DNA of 64,000 nt from Volvox africanus. Taxonomy: Eukaryota > Chlorophyta > Chlorophyceae > Chlamydomonadales > Volvocaceae. The notes under the pieces are model-generated. The model was not told where the DNA came from, ran no database searches, and was given only the letters and a program-made list of their open reading frames with translations. The translations under genes were made by a program, and so were the position numbers. The stretch covers positions 2,369,501-2,433,500 of the forward strand of contig BSDZ01000009.1 of assembly GCA_030268105.1 (NCBI GenBank), read 5' to 3'. This document shows, piece by piece, positions 34,901 to 45,400 of this stretch (positions are counted from its first letter, which is position 1; every line of letters starts with the position of its first letter).

Positions 34901-36240
34901 CTCTCAATGCTGGCGTCCATAACCAACTACCCCTAGTCTTCCTGGCTTTGGAACAAGCTAACAACGCCGAAGCCAGTAATCATATTGCACATGTTTCCAG
35001 CTTTGTGCTGTCTCGAGATAGAAGTCACGGCGTGCCGGAAGTCAGTTTATAGCATGCGCCCAGGAATGGTAATATGCCGTACTGTGTAGTGGAAAGCTGA
35101 CGGATTGGCTTGTACTCGAAAACGTCTTGCATTCTAAGCCACTTAACACGTATTCTTGCGTCCTCCTGCCGCAGTATTGCCTTTGGAGTCGTCAATAAGT
35201 AATCGTACGCAAGCCTACCCGTGTGAACGCGTCCCCGATCCCAATGTGCGTCTGCCACTGCCATGGGCCGTCTGACGGAACCACGGAGGCAGTTACGGCC
35301 TTTTTCCCAAATCTCCTGAACGTATTCCAGACTGCACCAACCTGAAGGAGAATATTTGCCAGCTTGATGTCACGATTAACCTTTCCTTTCTTATGGCAGA
35401 AATCCACAGCCATCACCAACTGCTGGAAGATAAAGCGGGCTACATCCTCAGGTAGCTTGCCTCCAGCACCCTGCAAGTGACTTCATGCGGTCAGCACGTT
35501 AGCCATGCCCACGGGCTTTGTCCGCAGTTATTTCCGACCCAAAGCTCAGCAGACGTCGCATCATGTCTTATTATGTTTATGATCTGGCTTACACAATGGA
35601 TCTTTACCTCTAGGTAGTGCTGCAGATTAGTCCCGTTCACGTATTCCATGACGACCGCCAGGTACGACGGCGTTAAGAAGACCTCGTGAAACTCCACGAT
35701 GTGCGGGTGCTTGCAGAGGGACAACTGCTGGTGATTGAGGGTTTCGCGCAGCACATACTTGTAAAACCCGCGGCTCCAGCCACGATCTATGTACCTGCGC
35801 CAGCCGGGACGGAGGTTTGAATCATCGCAGATGATCATGTGAGAAAAGGCTGAGTGCAAGTTGCAGTCCAAAGAATAACCCTGCCGGAAGTGGACAGGTG
35901 CTTTGCAACGCGTTAAGAGCCCTATTTTCAGTCGGCAACCTGCGCACAGGCCCAAGGCATTGGTATCTCAATCGTGGAGTTAGTAATCAATCGAAACATA
36001 CAGCACACCGTTGTCCATTAAGTTGACAAATAAATATTATATGTTTTTCCATAAATTACCAACTCACTTGATGGCTACACGTTCTTTGTGCAGATTGTCA
36101 TATGCCAGCTGCACAAAGCCTTGGGCCCCTCTGCCCAGAAATTTTATTGTTTGAAACCTCGGGGAGGGCGTGGCATCCCATGTCCTTGATTGTTGCTGGC
36201 CTGAGTACTGCTGGTGCGATGGTGTTGTAAGTATGCTCAT
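31957..36240 (-). CDS. SnRK2-like Ser/Thr kinase with long Gln/Pro-rich tail
   Basis: Exons on the minus strand: 36240-36068, 35794-35608, 35470-35342, 34735-34601, 34116-34000, 33813-33772, 33484-33301, 32933-31957; 647 residues, all phases consistent. The catalytic domain follows plant SNF1-related kinase 2: glycine loop FLGRGAQGFV, VAIKYIDRG, CKHPHIVEFHEVFLTPSYL, AVVMEYVNG, catalytic loop VNRDIKLANILL, VKLCDFGFSKDKF, QIGTALFTAPEIF, EAADVWSCGVVLFVMLFGCHPF and LPAIMAHPWF. The catalytic-loop His is replaced by Asn (NRD), while the catalytic Asp and the metal-binding Asn are kept. After the kinase domain a short helix-like segment (TPEEVHLIITAAL) matches the SnRK2 regulatory segment. The last exon then adds about 290 residues rich in Gln, Pro, Ser and Ala in place of the usual short acidic tail. 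Expected role: stress or nutrient signalling (family inference). Confidence 0.92.
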
Positions 36241-38613
36241 TTGCGCCTGAAGAGATTACAAAGTCGAATCAACAAAAAATAATTATGTCTGTATCATGCA
36301 CGTTCTTTCATGGCATGCTGATGATTCCTCCATGGTCGTCGCGCCGTAAACACGATGCTCAGGGCACGGGAAGGCTATCTTAACAATCAAGATATCCGTG
36401 AACGTTACTTGCAAAGTCCGGGGGATAGGCGGATTTACATTGATTTGCCAAGGTTTCGGATGCGAGTGGAATTTGTGCGTACGGATAGTGCACTGTTTCT
36501 GCTCAGGCAGGGGCTGTGCTTTGACCCCAACGTGCCACGGGGACTGAGTCCTAAAATGTCGTTCCAACTCGCATGATTTCAAATGGTCGCGCTGATGCGG
36601 CCTACTAGTGCGCCACTGATCTGCTCAGGTAGGTAAGGGCCAGTACGGGACCAGTTGGAAACAACCGGACTCGGGAGGTCAAGGTCGATCCGCGTTGTCG
36701 CTAGCCGGGTGATTTGAGTAGAAACTAAATAACTGCGTGATTATATAACTGCGTGATTTCTGAGTTCGCACCTACCGAGCTTCGACGCAGTGCACAATAT
36801 GCATCGTTTCCTCCGTTATCAAGTCGCTGAGTCCCTTTGCATGTCGAATCTCCGCAATCGCGAGTCATGGAACAATGCCCTAATAACAATATAGGTACTG
36901 CCTGCCATGCATCGTCCACCAAAATCTGAGTAGCCGCAGGTGCACAAGCCCTCCAAACTGTTACATTTGGCCCAGGGGTCCCCTGATTTGGCCCGTTTCC
37001 TGCCATCTGAATGTGAGAACGCCTCGTTATGGCGTGGATGCACCCATCATCACAACGGAAGTCCATTCCCGTCAGTCAGTCATTGGAGTGCAACCGCACA
37101 TTCTTGAATCACAGGTTCGGCATAACTTGGGCTAAGTGGATTACGTGGATTAATGGTCCGCCCGGTCCCCCAGATTCAATATGCATGAAATCAGAAGTTC
37201 AATTACCTTTATCTCGAGGCAACTCGGAAAGTTGAGCGGTATTGCAGCGCGCAAGGGTTGCAGGTTCACGTACTTCGAGGTTTGGATACTGAGACAACAG
37301 ATTGGAGGTCGCGATGGCAGCCGCTCTCGGGAGCTCGGATGCTGGATGCACGTCAGGGCACGTCACAGGTTCAGTATTCACATACAAGCGAGCTACGAGG
37401 GCAGCGCAAATCGCTGACAACATAGCCAAGGCAAGCCCCATGCCTCCAAAAGCGCCGGTCAATAACTGACGCTGAGCGATAATAAAGAGTAGCGTAGTTG
37501 CAACTAAACACGGAAACCGAGTATTGCTGCAACGTCATGAAACAGACCGTGCTACGGCTGATGATACTCCCCCTTACCGCCCATCCGTTGGCCCAAAATT
37601 CACCCGTTCACGTGCGAACATTAGGCATGCGATGGAATGCAAGGCAAGCGACTCATGAAGTCTCCATTGGACTTTGGCCTATGTCAGAGGCACCCTAGGC
37701 GCTCACAATTACAAGCACGCCACCTAAAAGACCACTAGGGTCTTCACACGCCGTTATGTCCAGGCTTGAGTGTTCCTCACTTTAGAAATCAAGTAGCTTT
37801 TCTAATTGCGACTCCGCAGACGCGTCTCCTATACACCGACAGGCTCAGGCTCAAGGCTGTGGACCGAATCCCAAACCTATATAACATACCTCCATCACGG
37901 CAAGTCACTGGATCATATCCTGCATCTGGCCCGAAGGGTTCTCTTTGCGAAACCCCAATGGCATGCGTATGCACCGAAATGCAATGCATACGCAACAATG
38001 TGCCGCATGGAGATTTCCTTTTATATCCTCGCATACAAATTGTCTTAAACAGTAAATAGACCACATGGCACCGGAAGAGCAAGGAGGTTTGAATGCCGCC
38101 GACTACAGGAGATTTGATCATCACCATAATCAGATTCAAATAATATAGCCAGAAGAACTTTGGCCATAGCACTTCTAAAGTTCACAAACATAAATCTTTG
38201 CTACATACAACAGCTTAAGATGCGTCAGGACAGGCTACAATCCTTTATGCATTTACATGCGGCGGGCTCGCGGAGAATCACATCGGTGACATGAGCCTTA
38301 CACGTACCCAACACGTGCCTCCGTATCCGTGTCGTATACTAAGAGGGCCTGCTGCACTGCACACCTCCATAGACACAATGATGGCACCCCAAACTGCGAA
38401 TATGAAAATTCCCTAGCCGCATCTCACGCCAAGAATCACTTCGATGCAGTGCACTGTAATGGTCAGCACCTTCGGATTGCGCTATCCGCAGGGCGCCTAG
38501 CTCCGTGTACGGCGGACGACCCTTGCATGTGGATCTGACAGAGTTTCAGCATCCCGCTACCTGAAGTAGTTGGCTGGTCGGAAAACATGGTACAACCCGT
38601 GAAGCATGCCACT
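36241..38613. other. AT-richer spacer without recognised gene
   Basis: Upstream region of the SnRK2-like gene. A minus-strand open stretch at 37199-37462 contains one hydrophobic helix (GMGLALAMLSAICAALVARL) after a possible acceptor, and could be an exon of an unseen membrane protein, but no full model could be built. A 14-bp tandem duplication (ATAACTGCGTGATT) occurs at about 36729-36757. Nothing else was recognised. Confidence 0.35.
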
Positions 38614-39462
38614 TCACGTCATTTTCTTCCTCAGCCCAGCGCCATGCATAGCTGACGCATCCCGCCTGTATGATTTCTCGGTATAGGCACCGTTGACGCC
38701 CAGGCCAAGAAGTTCACCTGCTTCGGTGGCAGCGTTCATATGCCCCGCATTCCTCGCGAGTTCATGCATCCGCTCAGCATCGATGGAACGCCTTGTTTGA
38801 GTTTGCCGGTTGGCCGGCACCGATCGAGCCTCAAGTACCGCCATGTGGGCTGTAGATCATGCCATTATACACGAAGATTTGGAGAAATAAGCCTCTTTAC
38901 TCCAGAAGTGTTTTTATGAGGTATTCAGCTAGGCGCGTCAGCAGTACTAGGCCTGACCAGACACGCGCCACCAATAACATTGCGCATATCTATGGGATTT
39001 GCAGGGATCTGTTAGTCCACATGCTACCTGTTACTCGAGATGCGTTACAACAGAGCCCAGGACCTACCCATTCTTCCCACCCTAATTTGGTACCTACCGC
39101 ATTTATCCGCACGGTTTCCGACGTCGATGATAATCCACAACACTATGGATATTGCCATAACGATAGTGCTAATAATCAGCATAAGTCCTTCCTGGTATGG
39201 TATTTCCATCCCTATGAGGACCATGGGGAGAACCACGGGACAAGGTTAAACCCAGGAGTGATACCAAGGTTACAGGTCTCAGCAAGGTCACGTTATGATC
39301 AGCTCTGCTTGTTGGTGCCGTTGATAGCATGGCCAGCAGCTCTCACAAGACTGCTGCCAGGTTCGTACCTGTCGTGAGCCGAACAAAGTCAGCCACGCCT
39401 TGACCCATATTGACAAAAAAGATCGGCAATGGCTTTCTTGGAAGAAATCCTTGTGGATTCAT
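38614..39462 (-). CDS. Possible small membrane protein (weak model)
   Basis: Three segments with matching phases and GT/AG borders can be joined: 39462-39369, 39211-39098 and 38849-38614, giving 147 residues. The middle segment holds one strong transmembrane helix (LMLIISTIVMAISIVLWIII) preceded by GMEIPYQEG, loosely like one arm of MHYT-type sensor domains. The C-terminal part is polar with many Arg and Ala. No full family match was recognised and the length is short, so this may be a gene fragment or chance. The surrounding DNA is AT-rich and contains repeat relics. Confidence 0.25.
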
Positions 39463-39589
39463 GATGAACTTTGTGTCTGAGCTACTTGGGACGGACCTTA
39501 ACGGGTTTCGCAGATAACAGATAACGATTTGTATTGTCCTAAATAATAAGTGCCTGGAGTTAGCGATTTTTTTTATCAAAAGCGCTTGT

Positions 39590-39618
39590 TCCAACCTATG
39601 CGGTTCAACCTATGCGGT
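39590..39618. repeat. Tandem 14-15-bp duplication
   Basis: The motif CAACCTATGCGGT occurs twice in direct succession. No coding sequence or element border was recognised around it. Confidence 0.7.
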
Positions 39619-40040
39619 CACAAGCCGAGACACGGAGAAACGTTTCATTGTAAATAGGATAAGCAAGGATGGACACGCTGACCTGATATAAATTTTGGCT
39701 TTATCGTTTCAAAGGTAGGAGAGGATGACGCCGTACACTGTGGATTACTTCGTGGTTGTATTACTGTGTTGATAGATGTCCCATTTATGCTGAAGCGCGA
39801 TCGATGACTCCGTTTTAGGGGGGCATCAAAGCTTTACGATGCTTCAAAGGATTTTAGTTAAAGATCAACTATGCCTTGAAGGCCGACTGAAGATACGTTA
39901 AGACGCTCGTCGAATGTGGATAAGGCTTTATCCTTCATTTGTCAACATATCTTTTGCCGCCTGTTTTTTGTCCGAACATCGTTTCCGTCTTAGCTTTCTG
40001 TGTTTAACGTTTTCCACCTTGTTTCGGTCAACGTCGCGGC

Positions 40041-40094
40041 CATTTGAGCCTCCTGGCTCGTCGGTGCCTTACTAGCGCTTACGAACTTGTAATC
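40041..40094. repeat. Dispersed repeat, copy 1
   Basis: This 54-bp segment is about 80% identical to 42255-42307, with one indel. Both contain a short inverted repeat (GAGCC, 4-nt loop, GGCTC) and end in TTGTAATC. The flanks of the two copies are not alignable, so they look like the preserved end of a degraded element. Confidence 0.7.
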
Positions 40095-40920
40095 GTTATC
40101 ATTTGGATATTCCTTGTCCCATCCACAACAATAATTCCTAATCTTTCTATTAATAAGGTCTCTTCTAACGGTTACTAAACCTATCATCTCGTGGTTTGCA
40201 ACGTTTATATGTCGTGGGGCATCACGGTTTTTGGCAGAACCATCTAACATTACCCGTTTTCGCTCCATCTCGATGCATTTAAAGCACCCCCTTCATGTGG
40301 AGCATCTACGGGAATGCCGTTTCTCAGTGGCACCGTGTGGCACTGTGCAATGTTGTGAGTCCAATATGCGCAGCTCGCGTCAGCGATCCGTGAGTAATAG
40401 GCAGCGATTTCCCTGACGACCTCCTATTGCCTTGCCTGAAAAACTCCGAGCAGACTTAAATTTAAGCCACTTCCACATCAGACTCTTTGCGGCGCCCGTC
40501 GGTACCTGACATCATCTCATCAGGTGCATAATACATGAGGTGCCATCTGTAAAATTCAGCAACTCTGGCGCCCTTTGTCTTTACACATCTGTTTCGGGTT
40601 TTGCCCATCACCCTGGTGTTAGCGGGGTGTTCGAGTCGCTGGGGAACGGTGGAGAAGAATACATTCGCTCGAGTGCACTGAGTTCTGCAGGAGGATAGAT
40701 GGAGGGTAGCTGTTGTGCCAGGCTATGCAAGATACCAGCAGGGTGGAGCGTGTTAAGGAGCCGCAGCAGCCTTCAGCGGAGCTGAAGCTGACTTTAATAA
40801 AGAGCCTGGAATCCTGAGAGACTGACTGACCTAAAGTCCATGCATTTATTTCCAAATGCCAACGGTATATGCCGGAGGCTCTCGTAGCATTCTATGTTAA
40901 CTAATATATGAAGTAAACAT

Positions 40921-41347
40921 GGAGAACCTTGTTATCTTTGGAGGAGGTGCAACACCATATGAGCCTTAACCCTGGAACCACCGCAACAAGGACCCCGACA
41001 CCAAGCAACGGACGGACCTCCACATAACGCAGGGCTACCCCCAGCCAGTGAACCTGATCATGCTGCCGGACAAGTATGGGCTGCAGCGTCCTAAAGGAGC
41101 CTTCCCGAGTCTCTCCACGCTGGATTTGTATCAGGTCGTTTCCATAGATTCCACTAGTACTGGCAAACCCCAGGCAGCGATCGTGCCTAGATGGATCGGG
41201 AACCATCTCATGGTGTTCACCCAGATGCTTTATAGGTTCGAGAATACCAGTATGAGGTTCCTGTGGATCATGGGCTACGATATCGCCAAAGCTAGACTGG
41301 ATGATTTCGGCATTATGCTCATCAGCCATGTTCCTAAACTAATTTGA
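40921..41347 (+). other. Unexplained open, GC-richer stretch
   Basis: Inside the AT-rich spacer, this stretch is open on the plus strand (41048-41347 ends in TGA) and also on the minus strand (40901-41329). The plus translation has a balanced, globular-looking composition (for example LDLYQVVSIDSTSTGKPQ and MRFLWIMGYDIAKARLDD) with no recognised domain. It could be an exon fragment, a captured gene piece or part of a transposable element. No splice context or start was found that makes a gene model. Confidence 0.3.
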
Positions 41348-41354
41348 TTCCTGT

Positions 41355-41388
41355 CTTGGACGGATACTTGGACGGATACTTGGACGGA
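41355..41388. repeat. 12-bp tandem repeat
   Basis: The unit CTTGGACGGATA is repeated about 2.8 times immediately after the unexplained open stretch. Confidence 0.85.
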
Positions 41389-42254
41389 GACTGCAGCATC
41401 CGTCCTTCACCGCTTAGGGCTGCCGATGGGTAGTCCTTTCACAATGAGACAGGTACAAGGGCACGTGCGTGGCCATGTAACCATGCTCGCTTGGTGCGTA
41501 CCAAGGCCGCGCCGTAAGGAGCAGGTGCCGACGCTGTTGCGGGTACTCACGAGGCCTCTGGGGGAACCAGCGTGGTGGTCTCCGAGCAGCTGCAAGTCAG
41601 CCCTGAGCCATGCATTTGACGGGATCAGACGAGCCTAGAAGCTGCTCCTCCTCATACCGTGGCCCTTGAGCGTCGTCTAAATTTTGTAGACAACTCCCCC
41701 TACTTCGGCTAGATCAGCAAGGCGTAACACGTTTGATCGTTGTCAGCTAATGTGTTGATCGCGGAATAGCAAATGTTTGGCTAAGTCGGCGCGGTAGGTA
41801 CGCAGTCGAATTCATAGAAAAAACTTTGGGCAAGGGGTTGAGAGTTGCTGACACCTGTTGAGGTTAGGGGTAATGGGTAGGAGCACTGATATTTGAAAGA
41901 TAGGACGATGTAATATTTCGTCGCAGGACCCTCCCATGATGTGCTGGACCAATGTGAGCCATGCGTTAAGGGCCGTGTACATACGGTGTAACACGCTGTG
42001 TTTATAGACCAATCTGAACCAGACTACTTATCAGCAGAGATATTCTAGCCCACGATCATTGTGCATGGAGGCATGGAGAATTGTTAGCAACATTGGTGGC
42101 AATATTTACAGCGTTCCGTTGATAGGATATTGCCGTACCGCGCGCGATAGGCTCCGCTTTCACACTACGCTTCGCTATTTTGACGCTCTGAAACGCTATT
42201 TTCACTCTAGCTTTGTAAGATATTTGTATGAATATTTTCGCCGAGGCTTGCGGG

Positions 42255-42307
42255 CACTTGAGCCTCCAGGCTCGTCTGGGCCTTACGAGCTCTAACGAGT
42301 TGTAATC
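42255..42307. repeat. Dispersed repeat, copy 2
   Basis: Partner of 40041-40094, about 80% identical, in the same orientation and 2.2 kb away. It lies 180 bp upstream of the next gene's start codon, so it could be part of that promoter. Confidence 0.7.
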
Positions 42308-42485
42308 AATCAACCTCCGAACTGCGGGCTTTCAAGTGACAAAGAAATTATAGCCGAATAAGTATGTTGTACTCAACAATGGTACAGTAGCGCGGCGTTC
42401 TCATGCTGAAATATACCTTGCTATCATATTTAAGAATTAGGCTATCCGTAATAATAGGTATTTTTTCTTAGGCACAAAAACGAAA

Positions 42486-45400
42486 ATGTTGCAGACTCGG
42501 AACAGCGTATCTATTGGACGAAATTGCATCTTACAGAGCGGACGCCCTTTTGCGCGGCCGCAACGGAAACTGTTGGCGCTTCAGGTTGCAGCATCAGTGA
42601 GGTGGAAATTCAAAAGCATATTTGATTCGATAAGGAGGAAGCCGCTCAAACAGGTATACTGCATACTTTGCGGCTCATCACAAGTCTCCTGAGTGCGTTT
42701 TTCCCGGCGCTTACTAGGACTTTCCATTACCAGCAATCTCAGAAATCGGCCACAATTCCCGGACCACACGGCCTGGTAGGAAAGCAGCAAGCCAGTGTTG
42801 CTTTACCGCCGACGTTTCAGCGCCTTAGTCCAGGGCTGATTGTGCTGCTGGATCCTAAGCATGATCGTCTTGTCTACCTATTAAGCATTAATGACGCCGC
42901 AACTACGGATGCTGTCACAGCGCAGGTACTTGGACGGGGGTGGTTTAGGGTTTTCCGCATGCGGTTGCTGGGCCGGGGTTTGCGCCGCGGATGTCGTGCG
43001 TGATCTTAACTCCGCATGTATGTAAGTATCATGCATGATGCATCCCGTCGTGCCACATCACAATGACTTAAGTCGCGCGGTGTCCTAGTTGTCTCCGCTT
43101 CGTATCCCATTTTCCACAATGATCCCCAAGCCTGGTGACCATGTCGCTCCGTCTGCAGCTGCAAAGCCTTCTACAAGCTGCTGCTGCACCCTACGTTCAC
43201 CTGATGGGGCTACCAGCTGGGCTCAGGGCTGGGCTGGTGCGGGAGGTGGGTTCCGATGGCTTCTTACGGCATACTACCCGTGAAACAGCGGTTGGAGTCG
43301 CATATCAGACATCTATGTGCCAACCACCCGGGATGCTGTAATCCTGAGCTGTATTGTGCAGCAAGTCGCTAACTTGCGTGCAGGATCCCCCAGGCCAGTT
43401 GAATCTTTATTCTTTCCGGTACCTTCACAACTCGTGATACGTGCAAACGCTAGATATTCCCGTTCTTTTTGGTTCAATCGGTATCCAGTTTCCTGGTGGC
43501 CAGCCCATCATCACGAACGTGTCGCTGCCGGCGGACTTGGCGACAGTTTTTCAGCAGCAGCAGCAGGAAAGGCTGCGGTGCTGTTCGGACTACCAGGGAT
43601 CGCATAGCAATTCGAGGTCGGGGGAACCTGCTCTGGCGCAGGAGGCACAGGTCACTGCGTCAGATCGGTGGGCGCGTGGAGGTGTGCTGGAGCTGCTGTT
43701 CGGCTCGGCGAAGCTGCAGCACGCTGGACCAGCAGAAGGTTCCACAATGACGGGCGGGGAGGTGGAGGCAGGGCATGGCGGGGATAAGTATGACAGGGAT
43801 CTGCCGGATGAGGTGATATCCCGGCGGAAGACGGTGAAGCGGCTAATGTCATGGCGCAAGGTGGGTCGGCCCCTGAATAAACGTGAGCAGGATGGGCTAA
43901 CTGACGGGAGGGAGGGGAAGGCGGGGCTGAGCCTATTGGGAAGGGGAGCTACAGGGAAGGGTTTAGTTCAACTTTTTATGGAGTCTAGACTGGGATTGCG
44001 AGCGTCGGCAGGCAATGCTGGCTTTCCTTATGCCAGCACTGCCAGGGGTTTTCCAATATATGCATTTTTCAGCAGCATGTAGGTTCAAGGCCAAGCAAGT
44101 GCTGTTTCCCATCTGCACCGCTCGAGTGCGTGCTTCTTTCAGTGCCTGATCGCTCCGGTGACGAGCGCCCCTTGTGTGAATGCAGGGCGCATCTATGCGC
44201 GTAGCACGCCGCAGGAGTGAGCGCACGCCATACAAGCATGATTGGCTTATCCAGGGCTTTAACACCCTCGACCGGCTCAGCGTAGTTGTTGCAACACCGA
44301 ACCTCATCCTCATCCGAAACAACGTCAACGCGAACCTCAGAATGTGAGTGGGGCGGTGGTGTGGGGCATAACATACATCGGGCTGCGATAAGGCGCGAGG
44401 TGAACGAGAGATATACGTGTTTTGGGGGTTTCAACGTGGCGATTAAATTTCCTGCAGCATAAGTGTTTCTCACTGTTTTCTATGTGGGCACACCAGTGCA
44501 TGCTGCGCATGCACGTTTCTTACAAAACTCTTCGCAGAAAGGGGTGGGGTGCCGCAGTGCTTCAGAGCTTTGTGCGTGCCTGGTCATCCCAATCACCTGA
44601 CGGTACCGTTTTGTCCTCGTGCCCTCTAATGTTCGCCCTGCAATGACCTCAGTGATATCTATTACCAGAGAGAGGACCAGGAGAGTGACAAGGGGGAACG
44701 TGTCGACGGCACCCGGACAGTTGAGCTGCAAGCTCAGGGGCCAGAGGTTCTGCCGGAGGGCCTCAGCCAGATTCTTAAGGTGCGCACACCGACACACCGG
44801 CTGGCTTACATGTCTTTGATCGCCCGCATTTGACACTGCTCCTGGAGGCGATGGAATTTCGTTGGCTGATGCAGAGCAGTTAACGGCATGGCCATCATGT
44901 GTACTTACAACAGCGACTTAGCGGCACCACCCCGTTGGCATGCTTGTGTGTTTGCCGATACAGGCCGTCGGAATCCTCAACAGCAATAGCGAGAACGAGG
45001 GTGATAACAATCGCGGGGACGATGAGGAGGCTGAGGACCTGGTCGCCATCCTCTCAATGCTTGCGGAGGGCAGTGATGATGACCAAGATAAGGACGATGC
45101 TAGTGAAAAGCTGGAAGGGGGCAAAGAGGAGGAACAAGAAGAGGAGGGAATCGCAGATGGCCTGACACTCCGCTCCCTCGCCGCCAGCGACGGCCGAGGG
45201 CAGTTTCGGGAGATCCTACCGGGCGTCTTCGTGCGCATGGTTGACGCAGGGATCCCCCGCACTGGTAGCGACGATGATGACCAGGAGAGCGCTGGCAATT
45301 CGGATGATGAAGATGGGGAGCTGGACTGGGATACAGCAAATACATTAGATATGCAGCTGTCGCCCGGGCCCATGGGCTGGACGGCGTCTGTTCGGGTCGG

